64,000 nucleotides of DNA, from NCBI GenBank assembly GCA_019009955.1, contig CM032233.1:69844501-69908500 (forward strand), read 5' to 3'. The position numbers and the translations under genes are program-made. The notes beneath the pieces were generated by a model. That model ran no database searches. It was not told the origin of the DNA and saw only the letters and a list, made by a program, of their open reading frames with translations. This DNA comes from Riptortus pedestris. Taxonomy: Eukaryota; Arthropoda; Insecta; Hemiptera; Alydidae. Of this stretch, positions 9,699-22,900 are shown piece by piece (the first letter of the stretch is position 1; every line of letters starts with the position of its first letter).

Positions 9699-10997
9699 GG
9701 TAATTCTGAGCTATTATCCGGTTAACTTCAATTCCCTCCATACTGTAATATTACATTAGTGTAGTGCTGAATATTAATATTCAGTCCTAATTATGTGTCG
9801 GAAAACGAAAATATATTAATAAACTTAATTTAGTAGTCGTCTGGCTCACTATCGGTATCTGGCTCATGAACGACGCTAGATAAATTTTGTAACACTAAAA
9901 TTTCCAAAATACGCCATCGGTAGTTAAAACCGAGGGTGGGGGTTTTCTTGTTCTAACTTTAGTATAAAACAAGAGTACATCACATTTTTAGGGCGATTGG
10001 TCAGATTGGCACTATCGGTATCTGGCTCATGAACGACGCGAGATAAATTTTGTAACACTAAAATTTCCAAAATACGCCATCGGTAGTTAAAACCGAGGGT
10101 GGGGGTTTTCTTGTTCTAACTTTAGTATAAAACAAGAGTACATCACATTTTTAGGGCGATTGGTCAGATTGGCACTATCGGTATCTGGCTCATGAACGAC
10201 GCGAGATAAATTTTGTAACACTAAAATTTCCAAAATACGCCATCGGTGGTTAAAACCGAGGGTGGGGGTTTTCTTGTTCTAACTTTAGTATAAAACAAGA
10301 GTACATCACATTTTTAGGGCGATTGGTCAGATTGGCACTATCGGTATCTGGCTCATGAACGACGCGAGATAAATTTTGTAACACTAAAATTTCCAAAATA
10401 CGCCATCGGTAGTTAAAACCGAGGGTGGGGGTTTTCTTGTTCTAACTTTAGTATAAAACAAGAGTACATCACATTTTTAGGGCGATTGGTCAGATTGGCA
10501 CTATCGGTATCTGGCTCATGAACGACGCGAGGTTGCTCGTCCTCGCCATTGTAGATCTGACCAATCGCCCTAAAAATGTGATGTACTCTTGTTTTATACT
10601 AAAGTTAGAACAAGAAAACCCCCACCCACGGTTTTAACCACCGATGGCGTATTTTGGAAATTTTAGTGTTACAAAATTTATCTCGCGTCGTTCATGAGCC
10701 AGATACCGATAGTGAGATAGACGACTACTAAATTAAGTTTATTAATATATTTTCGTTTTCCGACACATAATTAGGACTGAATATTAATATTCAGCACTAC
10801 ACTAATGTAATATTACAGTATGGAGGGAATTGAAGTTAACCGGATAATAGCTCAGAATTACCCTAAATTAAGTTTATTAATATATTTTCGTTTTCCGACA
10901 CATAATTAGGACTGAATATTAATATTCAGCACTACACTAATGTAATATTACAGTATGGAGGGAATTGAAGTTAACCGGATAATAGCTCAGAATTACC
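9699..10997. mobile_element. Foldback element with long inverted arms and internal 163-bp repeats
   Basis: Both ends read GGTAATTCTGAGCTATTATC inward. The arms pair from 9699 through the tttagtagtcgtctggctca region and on through one whole 163-bp unit (right arm from 10553). Flanking sequence is A-runs on both sides (9690-9698 and 10998-11008), compatible with an 8-9 bp duplication as in Foldback, hAT or Mutator-like elements. The right terminus is itself tandemly duplicated: two copies of the last ~130 bp run back to back, the first ending at about 10863 and the second at 10997. No transposase ORF, so it is non-autonomous. Confidence 0.88.
9847..10530. repeat. 163-bp tandem repeat inside the foldback element
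   Basis: Units begin with CACTATCGGTATCTGGCTCA at 9847, 10010, 10173, 10336 and 10499 (partial). The exact 163-bp spacing and near-identity indicate recent amplification. A fifth, inverted unit forms the right arm at 10553-10710. Confidence 0.95.
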
Positions 10998-11008
10998 AAA
11001 AAAAAAAA

Positions 11009-12360
11009 CAGTTAGAATCAAAAGTTACTTGTAGTAAACTGTGACATTTGGAGCAATGTCAGAGAATCTTTAAAATCTGCTCTTCTCATTTCCTCCAACT
11101 GTAGTTCACTCATTTTATTTATATTTAATTTTGCATAATTCTAATCTCATATTAATTCTCGTATGAGCTGATAAATTAACAAATTTACTCGTCTTATGTA
11201 GTTAATTTATTATTTAAATTTGGCTAAGTTAGCGAAACAAATTTTGAAATATACAATCCAACTACTCAGGAAGCAACATATGCGAAAATTTGGTACATTT
11301 ATTCCTGTAGGATAATTCAAATCAAGGTCTATTTTATTAAATTTAATGAACATTTTACTTCCCGTTTTCTTTTTGTCTTTATTTATTATTATTATTTCTT
11401 TTTGCTGTCAGTCATTTTGGTGGTATCTAATATTTATATGACACAAATAATTAAGGTACGGTTTCTACTTCAGGTGTAAACAGTGTTCAGGCAAGTCTAC
11501 CTGTCAGTAATATTCATACATTATTGCATGTTTTCTCTCTTAAGGTTTAACAAAATTCAACATCAAGGGTTTAGGTTTGAAGGAACGAAAAATAAATTGA
11601 AGCTAAACTGATGTATAACCTACCTTCACGAGGCCAGGGTTCTCTTAGAAATCATAAGCTGAATTACAAAGTGTGACTTTCCGTTATTCGCTAATTATTC
11701 CCCATTCTCCCGGGATCATTTGATTCTGTGTTTAACTAGGCATGCTTTAATAAATGTACTTTTTGTTAATATTTTTTGTTTGTGTTACTTCAATTATCTT
11801 ACAATATTTGAGAAAAACTAATTTCTGCTTCTGCAAATGAAAGAAAAACATTACCTCCAAGGAATTTAAATTACCAAGTAGTCGTATATCAGCAAATACT
11901 TGAGGCACATATGTTAATATTCGTATAACCAGTAGTGTAGGGGGGAGGGGCTGTTGGAATTTATCCCCAACATATGTACAAAATAAATCTACATAAAATA
12001 ACTTAGTTTACAATACCCTTGACAAGCTGAATAAACCTGTTCCCAAGCTCTTAATACTCGGAGGTCTAAACTCTAGGCCCTTAGAAGCAAGAGTTTATAT
12101 TAATATTTTCTCTTTATACTAGAGTTATAGCATTTGTGGCGTGTTTATAGAGCATCTTTAATTTTGCTGTTCATTTCAATGAGAACTATATTTTCTAGTC
12201 GATTCCTTGTTTTAGGTTCATTTTGTTTTTGAGGTACCTTAAATAAGCTTGTTGAATTCTAGGCAATTTTTTTTTTTCCAGCAAAGTCAATGTTTCGATT
12301 GAATTGAATCATGAAACCTTTTAAGTACCTGGTACCTTGAGTGCTAAGCAAATGAAAGAA
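11009..12360. other. AT-rich intergenic DNA, nothing recognised
   Basis: There is no long ORF, no inverted repeat and no recognisable gene. It lies between the foldback element and a mariner fragment. Confidence 0.5.
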
Positions 12361-12374
12361 AAACATACTATAAT

Positions 12375-12425
12375 TATCAATTTTATTCAAAATAACTTCC
12401 GTTACCTTCAATGCATTTCTGCCAA
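12375..12425 (-). pseudogene. Mariner transposase C-terminal fragment
   Basis: The minus strand reads HWQKCIEGNGSYFE then stop, the classic C-terminus of mariner/Tc1-like transposases (W.KCI...G.YFE). Nothing upstream in frame is recognisable, so this is a small relic. Confidence 0.7.
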
Positions 12426-12633
12426 TGCCCAATAAGGTATTATAATAATTTTATTTTGGTTTTTAAAAAAATAATGTTGGTTTTTTTTTAAAAGACATTT
12501 TCCCATCGTTATCATTTTAGAATATTTAATAAAAATGCGAGAGGTGTTCAAATGTGTTTGTTGGTGACGAGCCAGGAAATAAAAATTCTATTTTAACCTC
12601 ATTTAATTTTTTTAATATTTAACTACAAATATG

Positions 12634-12804
12634 TGGTTGGACAATACATTGCAGAAGTTTAGTATCTTTTCTTTTAATAAGAGCTGACGCATTTTCTTCC
12701 AATTCTTCATGAAACAGGTCAAACATCACCAAACTATCACCGTTAACTGCCTTGGGTGTAACGAGGTTACCATAGGAATCCAATTGACTGAGCCAGCCAT
12801 TGTC
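12634..12804 (-). other. Unassigned open stretch of about 56 codons
   Basis: The minus strand is open from just after a stop near 12805 to a stop at about 12634. It reads ADNGWLSQLDSYGNLVTPKA and on to HEELEENASALIKRKDTKLL and VQPHIC. The residue usage is more protein-like than its AT-rich surroundings. It has no ATG and matches no family I can name. It could be an exon, a retrocopy scrap or a transposase relic. Confidence 0.25.
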
Positions 12805-12829
12805 CGCTTATTTGATCGCTGAAAAATTG

Positions 12830-15800
12830 TATGTACCTAAGCTTCTTGATAAAGTAAGGCCATACAATTGTTGTTATATACTTTCTTATAGAACTCGAGT
12901 TAAATGAGCTTTCGAAAAAAAAAAAGAAAAAAAAAAGAACTCTTTTTAAAAAGGTTTATTTTGACAATACACAAAAATATAAAGATTTATAAAATTATAT
13001 GAAATCACATAAATGTGAGCACAAGCGTATATGAAATGAGCGGATGACAGGAAAGAGAAAACTGATTATGGTTTTTTTTTTTTTTTTTTAATCTGAGACT
13101 TAGCTTCAGTATTCAGATGGTGATAAGGTAGTGTGACCTACCGGGGGTGAAAAGTGATAGTTCTCCTTCTACTGAACTATAGCTCCATTAAAAGGGCTAT
13201 AATTTTGATTGGGTGTAATGGAACACTTGGGGTGGGTTACCCGGTAGCTGGTGATACCAGGTGTACTGGTTGTGGGGTGCAGTAAGCCTGGTATATATAG
13301 GTGAAAAAGAAGGTCACTGGAAGAAGAAAGTGGGGCGGTGCATTTCTGCATATAACTCTCGAATATGAAGAACTCTTTCTTATTTTTTCTTCTTCAGCAG
13401 TAACCCCCCCCCCTCTTGTCCTACGTTTACGATTTACACTTAAGGCTGATATATCAATAAACATCTCATCCTCAGTTTAAATTCCAAGTCTTTCTGACAC
13501 AGCGCTCCAACAAAGGGGAAAATAAAGAACAAAATATGATGTGACCTAGCGCCATTCTATCCCGTGAGAAATCAGCTTAGCTTACGCCACAGCGCTGAAG
13601 AAGTTTTTCCTGTATTTAACTATCTTTTTACCTGTCATCGTTCTGGCGGCCGTTCACTTGTTCATGTCCAATCTTGGCAATATTTGACCCTTTATTTAAG
13701 AATAAAGGCAGAGTTCGCGAATGACATAAACTGGACCAGAAGAAGTGGAGATAAATGGCGAAATCGTATATATCTCTGTTAAAATAGTCTGTTTGAAATA
13801 GCTTAAATAAGAACTGCCAAATACTATATTTCCTACGATTGCTGTTCTAAACATTTTTCTAAAACAAGAATATTGGCATGCCAAGTCAAACTTAAACAGC
13901 ATTCCCACTAAGTGAGAAAGATAGTATGGAATATGCTAATGATGCCATACAGATGGCTTATCTACACAGGAATGACAGACAGATAGATAGCTTCAATGAC
14001 ACACAGATTTCACCAGTTTGCCATACCAGTATCTGGGAAATCTGCTTAATTTATGCAGCCTTTGCATAACGGGACTTTTCCATATTTTTTTTATTTTTTA
14101 CTTTTAGTCATGTTACTAGCATTTGGCATACTCCTTCAGTCCATTCATTAAGAAAGAAGAAAAAAAAAGGATGTCATTTATGAAGAAGGAGCACAAACCA
14201 ACTAAAATCATTTTCTAAATCTTAATGGAACAATAAACTAAAGAAAATATTAGGAATGGTATTTCCTGGTTAAACATGTCAGTAATTGCCGAAACTTAAC
14301 ATCCAGAAATAGCTGAATAACAAATCATCCCAAAGCATTATTTTCAATTTTTCATTTGAATCTAGTCACTAATGTATATACTTTTAGCTTAAATATGTGT
14401 TTATATGCTTAGAACTATTAAAATTCAAGCTTGATTCCTAAAATAAAATAAAAAAATGAATTATTGTAGATTATGAAAATTCAAATGTTGTTTTAAATAA
14501 TACTTTGATAAAAAAAAAGTGGACCTATTGATAAAGACATTTAGGCATGGAACACCCCACATTATATTTTTTAGGAAAATAGTTTAAATTTTGAAGGGGG
14601 AAAATGGATATTATGGGATATCTGGAAAACTAATAAAACACATAGTAAGGAAATGGAATTTACTTTCTAATTAGGTAACTGCAATTAGCACAATAATTCA
14701 CAAAAATTTTGTGTCTAAAAAATATATAGTCTCTTATTAACTTACTATGCAAGACAGTTCTTAAAGAACGTGGACCTTTGTCAACACTGCTGTTGTCCAT
14801 CTTTCATGGTTATCAGCTAAGTCTTGTCCAGTTATGGAGATCTATCCCCTATTCATCATGCTGCCTTTGCCTGGGCCTGATTTCAGACCACAAATTCAAA
14901 CTTGACTATCGAATATAAGCTAAACATCATAAAATAAAACATTTTTTCTCACTTAACGAGTTTATTACTACTTCACTCTATATGTTTTACACTATTCACA
15001 GTGCCTCATCAGTCACAAGTTAAAATTTATTGATTACATGTTCTAGAGCACCTACTGTCAGAGCAATTACTATGCTACTTTAGCATCACTATAATGCATC
15101 CTACATGAAGAAGGAATAAAAAATAATCGGCTGAATTAAATTTAGAACAATTTTGGTTTTATGAAATGTTTTGACACAGTAAATAGTTAAGGAGTGACAT
15201 AAGTACAACCGGTCGTGGATGGGGTGGGGGGGGGGACCTGTGCACAATAGAACTGATAGATCCTTATGACGGAAGTGTTTTTCATTGTCGAGTCCCACTT
15301 TGCATCCCTTTACCCAAATATACCCCCTCTCTCAATCATAAAAAAGATGGTTGAGTTAGCAAACATTTATGTTGAACCTCTGCTCTCAACCTTATTGAGT
15401 TCTTGCATTCCAGATTTTTTTTTCATCGGCAGCTGTTTTGATCTTTACTTTATGGTTTTTACTGTTAGAAATGTTTTTGTTTGATTCATTAGGGCTTGAC
15501 AAAGGAAATTATTCTAAATATTACAAAACATTGATGAAACTGATTTTTTGTGACCTTATCTGAATTTAACTGAGAACAACATTAAATCCACTTATTCAAA
15601 TTATTCTATTGAATTACTTATCCCTATACATATCTCCTATTAATAGGTCCACAATAACTGACTACCTAAATTTTCAAATTTCCCCACAAGTATAACAATT
15701 TTTGGACCAATGTAGAAAAAAACAAAAACAGGAGATATTTATGATTTCATTTTTGCACCATATTCACAAACTCTACTTAGAGTGGCTTACATTTTCATAA

Positions 15801-15900
15801 ATATAAAATTCCAATTGTTACTTCGCTATTAGCAAACTTGCTTCACGATCTTTAAGAATCAAAGTTGTAAATCCAGAAAGAAATTTGCTGATCTTGGAGG
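12830..15900. other. AT-rich intergenic DNA
   Basis: No gene is recognised. Short open frames at 13169-13908 and 15101-15484 show no domain or conserved motif. Homopolymer runs occur (A at about 12917-12936, T at about 13073-13089, C at about 13405-13413, G at about 15226-15235). Confidence 0.5.
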
Positions 15901-16690
15901 TTTGATGCGACTAGGTATATGAATATAATGAACACTATCAACGTCCAATTTAATTATAAATTCTTTGCAACTAGGTATATGAATATGATGAATACTATCG
16001 ATATCTCACTTATGTATATATTTGATGCGACTAGGTATATGAATATAATGAACACTATCAATGTCCTATTTAAGTATATATTCTTTGCAACTAGGTATAT
16101 GAATATGATGAATACTATCGATGTCCTATTTAAGTATATATTCTTTGCAACTAGGTATATGAATATGATGAATACTATCGATGTCTCACTTATGTATATA
16201 TTTGATGCGACTAGGTATATGAATATAATGAATACTATCAATGTCCTATTTAATTATAAATTCTTTGCAACTAGGTATATGAATATGATGAATACTATCG
16301 ATGTCTCACTTATGTATATATTTGATGCGACTAGGTATATGAATATAATGAACACTATCAACGTCCTATTTAAGTATATATTCTTTGCAACTAGGTATAT
16401 GAATATGATGAATACTATCGATGTCTCACTTATGTATATATTTGATGCAACTAGATATATGAATATAATGAACACTATCAATGTCCTATTTAATTATAAA
16501 TTCTTTGCAACTAGGTATATGAATATAATTAAGACTATAAATGTCGTATTTATGTTAATATTTGATGCAACTAGGTAGATGAATATAATTATTGCTATCA
16601 TTGTCCCACTTACCTATATATTTGATCCTACTAGATATATGAATGTAATGCACACTCTCGATACCCAACTTATATATATATTTCAATATT
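15901..16690. repeat. 60-bp minisatellite, 13 units, with 120-bp higher order
   Basis: Thirteen consecutive 60-bp units run in exact register, each with ACTAGGTATATGAATAT near the start. Units alternate between a type starting TTTGATGCGA and one starting TTCTTTGCAA, giving a 120-bp dimer, with one run of two adjacent B-type units at 16081-16200. Because 60 is a multiple of three, the array is open on the plus strand (15919-16578, 219 codons of a 20-residue repeat) and partly on the minus strand. I read this as a by-product of periodicity, not a gene; no Shine-like, splice or promoter context supports coding. The last units (16561-16690) are diverged, as expected at array edges. Confidence 0.95.
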
Positions 16691-17196
16691 CATAGTATAT
16701 TCATTCAGTGTGGATACTGCTATCACCACTACTCTTTTCACAGTTAAAGGATCAACCAGTCAAATTTCAGTCAAGGATCATGTATATTAATTTTAAACAG
16801 ATGCACTATTATTCTAATGATGTGCTAATGGCCCTACACCTAATTTTTAAACATTAAAAAGAAAGAACTAAATAAGAAAATAATTTTATAATACCTTAAA
16901 ATATCTTTTTCTTTTGTAAGGGATCATTCACGATTGTCACTTCTTTTAGAGAATTAAGCTCATCAGATCTTTTTGTCCACTTTAAAATATAGCTAGTATT
17001 TTCTTAAAATTATTAATGTGCACATGAAAATTTTGAATAATTCATTCTTAAAGTTCATCTCGGACTATGTATATGAATAATAACATTAAGCATTCAAGAG
17101 GGGCAAAGGGCTTGTTAAAAAAGAAAATAATAATTTTCTAGGAAAAAAAATATATTCCTAAATAATTTCTTTATATATAAATAAAACGAATTATAG

Positions 17197-17340
<144 letters not shown>

Positions 17341-17344
17341 TAAA

Positions 17345-19820
17345 TATACATATGTATGTCGAATGTCTTCTGAAAATATACAAGTAATATTTATAATTAA
17401 AAAAAATATATATATAATCATAGCTTTACTGAAGAGACTAGATCACAAAGCAAAGCTCTATAAATATGATGAGTATTACTCTTTACATATAATCTAATGT
17501 ACATAGATATTTCTGAATTTTCTAATTCAATTAAACTAAACAACTTTTAATGTGTCCATTTCTGTGGTTAAAAAAAAATCAAATCAATAACAGGTACAGT
17601 AGCAGTCATTAGTATATGATTATTCATTTTTAAAAATAATACTAACAAAAATAACAATAAAATATTTAATATTTTCAATTACTATAACTCAAAAAATTAG
17701 CTTCTCCTTAAACATTATATTTCTATAAATGCAGCAATTTTAATAACATCACATATTCATAACTCAAACATCCATAACGCCAATAATTTATATCATGGTT
17801 AAGTTCTCTGGGAGTGAAGAACAAGAAGGGATGCAATAATTAGAACGTCCAGTACTACATAAAATTCATTTAAGACATTCAACAGCTGCCATTTTCAGAA
17901 ATAAAATATGCATTAAATAAAAGTCAACAATATGATGGATTTTTAAAATATATTTTTGTGTATGTGCTAATTTTATTCAGAGCCTCATTAGCTATGACTA
18001 TTTGTTCTTGTATTGGGTAATTTAGCTCTAAAGATGGTGACCTTAGTCTTTGAAACACTAAATACATTTTGTGGACAGTTTACATTCAAATTATTACATC
18101 CCAACTAATAATTCTATATTAATTCTTTCTTTTTTTATAACATCATTATTACAAAAGAACAACAAATTTTAACAATACTAGCTTGTTCAACGAAAACAAA
18201 ATTATAAAAAATTATTGACAATCCAATTCTAATATATTTAAATTCTTAGATAATAACATAATCTAAATTTCTATGACATGAACAAAGCATTTAACAAACA
18301 CATTGAATCTAGTCTTTTATTTTATCAAATAAACAATGGAAGATTTACACAGTTCTTTAATTGAGTTTTAATCCTAAAAATTTATTCATTATGGACTCAA
18401 ATTCAAAACTAACATTACAAAAATATTGAAACACAGTTTATGAAGTACACTGACCTGACAATTGTTTGGAGTAAATCATGGGACTAACTTAACTTATTCT
18501 GTCTTTCTTTCTTGCTTTTTTTGGTATATATGTATAAATTCTTGGTTTTTGTTTCTTATTTATTGTGGTTTATAGTCATGTACAATAATATCTCACAATC
18601 TAGAGAAATTATTCTACAAAAAGAAGTTTTAAGTGGAATGATGACATCCTAGCTATAGAATTCTAATCAAAATATTGGTTTGCCTTTTAATTGCAATGTA
18701 TTTCATTAAAATGAGTAAAAGCAATTCTAACGCAGAAAATACTATATGGCCACAACATAGGAAGGTTGTGATTTTGAAGCCTAAATGGGGATATGATAAG
18801 TTAAATGGGTTTATACATTTGAACATATGAAATGAAACTAACTGCCCGGTAATTGGTAATATGTTTCAGTATTTTGGAAATTAAAAAAAAAAGGCCATTG
18901 TTAATTTTGAAAGAATCTAGTTCTACGACAACAATAGTAAAAGTTTTTCTATGTGGAAGGCATTTTGTAATACATATTACAGGTAGAGAATTCTTACCTT
19001 ATACATTTATATCTCATAAACACTTACATGTTTGGACAACTTAAACTCAAATACTTACTGGGAAGTTTAAGAAACAAATTTTTGAAAAAAATATTTTATT
19101 TCCAAAATATTTTTGTCAATTATATTTTACACCTCTATCAATAAACTGTGCTTCATAATTCACTAAATATGAAAAAAAAAATTTGTATCAGGGAGAAATA
19201 TGTTCCTCATTTACTGCAACAATGTTAAAAATCAAAGATTTCTCATTTAACTCCATAGCGACTATAAGTAATAGTCTATACTTTTAATATATGGTATGTC
19301 ATATCTATGCATTTGACTTAATTGTGCAATTTGCTATATAGATGTTATACTTCATTATATGTTCTTTATTGTCAATATTTATGGTCTTATAGTCTTCCAT
19401 GAGCAAATCATGACTGATTATCGAGGTCAAGCTGGTGACCCTCATTTCAGTTGAAATTCCTAGGGAAACTAGTGGAGTAAATAGCAAAATGTTGGTGGAA
19501 ACTACCATGACACATTTAATAATGGAAGAGCTTGAAACTTAAAATCCATATCCTGAACAATCATTGTTTCTAAGTTATAACATTTTTGCAGGAAATGAGT
19601 GAAATTATCATTTTGTACATGTTTATAAACACCTGGAGACACACATACGCATACACACTCTTACAAAGAAACTTTTATAATAAATTAATAAACGAGATAT
19701 ATAGCAAATGGAACAAAATTCCTAAGTATAAAAGTCATATTTAAATTATGTAAATTTAAAAATAAATTACAGGAAGATTGCTTCTTAACAATAAATGATA
19801 TAAGTAAATTTCTCGTTGTA
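17345..19820. other. AT-rich DNA downstream of the phosphatase gene
   Basis: No gene or named repeat is recognised. It probably includes the 3' UTR and poly(A) site of the phosphatase gene just left of 19821, but no site stands out among many AATAAA-like words. Confidence 0.45.
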
Positions 19821-19940
19821 CTAAAGATCAGCTGAAATATTATTAGTATCCATCCGAAGCTGATGAGTTGTGGAAGTCAGGGTACTGGTTTCGCTGAAAT
19901 TCTTCTTGGTTGGTTTGAATAAATTAGACACAAAATTCGC
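19821..19940 (-). CDS. PLPP: Phosphatase last exon and stop
   Basis: The acceptor CAG is at 19943-19941 after a pyrimidine tract. It encodes a 39-residue Ser/Thr-rich cytosolic tail starting [13 protein letters not shown], equivalent to the YVSDLFK-type tail of relatives, and ends with TAG at 19823-19821. Confidence 0.88.
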   Translation of the reverse strand, partial: ANFVSNLFKPTKKNFSETSTLTSTTHQLRMDTNNISADL

Positions 19941-22900
19941 CTGTAGAAAAAAAAAAGAGATAAAGTATATTCCAACATAAGCTGAAACTATTACACCATA
20001 CCAAAGCAAGCCTGTTCGTGTTAAAATAGTCTATGAAAATAACAAGAATGAAATTGTTTTGCATGAAGTTTTTAAAAAATATTAACATAAAACTCACTGT
20101 AATAACAAGTATATCACATCAGTTCCTGACATGATGTTTAATGCACATTTAGGGGCATTTTATTTATATATTTAAAGATTTATTATAAAATTATTTATAG
20201 TTTCTGTTCTTATTTAGCTTTTAACTGGTTACATACCTGGGTAAGCCAGAGATACGAAGGGAGAGGTATAGCCCTAATCATAGACATGTGAGTGTACATC
20301 TAATCAAGATATAATACACCAACAATATTAAAATCAGTTTACTCTTTTCAGAATAAAACTTAATATAAAAAAAATACTTTAATTTTAAAAATGACTCTTC
20401 AAAGAACGTCAAATAAATTATTATAATAAAATAAATTTATAAATATTACGATAATAATGTAAAAATCCGCATATCCACTTTCAGCAAAATTACACTTGTG
20501 AGAATGCAATAGCAACTAGCAATTTGAAATTAAGTGTTTCTAGTGTGTTAACTTTTAAACGCTGTTAATAAAGTTCAAAATAATGAAATAATTCTGATTT
20601 GGTATTCTGGCAGGTGGAAGTGACTTCTAATGTAGGCAGGATGAAATAATTTCAATTGTACTGTATTTTTATATGGTTTATAGTAATTTTCACTTTTCGT
20701 AATTTTCTTAATTTTAATTGAATCTATTATATACACAATATAGAAGTAAACACAAATATGCAAAAATTGTTAGTACTGATCACTTTTGGGGCGGAAACAT
20801 TAATATAGAACAAAATGGTTATAACAGAATTTCACACTCCTTACATTTTTTGAGCAAGCACAGATGATAATGACATTTTTTCCAAACCATGATAACTATT
20901 GAAACATTATACCACGAACACATGCACTTTCAGCAGTTACAAAAATGAGAGGTAGATATAAATTCTGGGAAGTGCTTTCATGTCTTGTTGCTAGAGATGT
21001 ATGTAGAGATAATCTCAACGAATATAGGACTTTGCTAAGTGAAATTAATTTCTATCAACCTTGGAAGGGAAAAAAAATATTATTTATAAAGGCACTATTT
21101 TGTAATGAGGGTTTATTAATACTGGCACCAGATGATGCCCATCTGGGGCAAAATATATTTGTAATGAAAATTATTTACATATACTGACTATTTTGGAGAG
21201 CTCAGGCCAATAAAATGATTAAAAATATAACTGTATATTTACTTCAAATGTTAGTAGAGGAGAAATAGGATAGGAAGAACCTTTGATGCCATTAGTAATT
21301 TAAGATATACTATTCAGTGTATATAGTTTTAATTACTTATCTGGGTGTACCAAACAACCTTAGACTTAGTTTCTCTGCTTTTTAGGAAGGAGAGTTTATT
21401 AAAAAAAAAAAATACTTTGATTAAAAACATGTTTTAATCATTTGAGAGAAAAAAAATATAGAGAGTGCTCCATTTTAGGGCGTGTACTGATTCCCAAGGC
21501 CACATCCAGAAAGTCCAGACAGAAAACATACACCGACAGTGAGTTATGAACTTTTAATAGCATAAATTACCTCAGTTATATAAGAATTTCATTTTCAAAG
21601 AATTACTCCGTTTTATCAGTGAAAGTGACAAATAATCCTAAATCATACAAAATCCTTACATTGAGAAATGCAGTAGTAGTTCCTATGATCAAACCAGCTA
21701 AAACATCACTCCAATGATGTTTGTTGTCAGTAACTCTAGATAAAGCTGTCGACCAGCTTATAGCAATGCAAATAAATTGAAGAGAATGCTTCAACAGGTG
21801 AGAGCCTCGCCACTTCAGCTTCGCTTGGAGGTAGATCTGAAGTAACAAATAATCAGAAATCTGTAAAACTAGTTACAAAAGATATAGATATTACTCACAA
21901 CAAAAATCAATTTACTTGATGTTATGAATGAAAAAATCTAAAAATGGTTTACATGTCTATGAGTACCGTAAACCGGGGAAACTTTGGCCCTTAAGGATAA
22001 CTTTGTTTACATGGCATTTATGTTAATTTTTGATAGAGGAAAAATGTTCCATAAAAATATTTAACAATGTTCAAAATTACATGTTTAATACCGTACACTT
22101 GTAAAATGTTTTGTTTTATTTATTTATTTCCTAAAGTTATTGTACAGATGTTGCCTTACCATGATATTAATGGGGTAACATTGTTCCAAAATAATATTAG
22201 GCTTGATTTCAATAGAATTTTTACATTTGGGACATTGTTACCCCAATCAAGGAAAAAATTGGCCCAAATTTTAAAAAAATCATAAAATAAATATAAAAAC
22301 TTTCTGAGCTTTAAATTATAGTCCACGTGTTCTCTAAAGTTAGCAGAATTTACTAGAAACAGAAAATTTGATGTAAGTTTGGTATAGTTGTGTGATTAAA
22401 CTCAATTTATGAAAGAAAGTCATAGAAATTGGGCCAAAGTTACCCCTGTTGACGGTATTACTTAACTAAACCCATAAATAGGGGAAACAATCTTTTGTAA
22501 AGCAATAAAAGGAAACACTTCCTCCCTTTCCCATTTTATCCCAAAGCAATAGATTGTTAAACTGAATAAGAATCAATTTCTATCAAAAAATGTATTATAG
22601 TTCTTAAAATGAATGCTCCGCTACAACCGCGCTTGCAGTCAGTCCATCTAGCTTAAATCTACAGCCGAAGCTTCATGAAATTGTTATTATAAGTTTGGTT
22701 GATTACAAATTAATTTACAATATACTATCAAAAATAATAATAACAATAAAACATGAATGTGTATATATTTACAAAATTTTGCCTACAGAACATCTTTTTT
22801 AAAACATCAATATGAATTTTTTCTTGAAATTTATTTGAGTTTATATTTGTTTTGCTTATTTCACATTGAAATATCAATAAACAAATACATGTTTGAGTCA

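Noticed and set aside
15919..16578. 219-residue repeat protein
   Set aside because: A 60-bp repeat unit without stops is automatically open; the opposite strand is open too, and no promoter, splice or homology supports a gene.
20945..21187. 80-residue plus-strand gene in a phosphatase intron
   Set aside because: No recognised domain, no splice partners and no start context; length is within chance for this composition.
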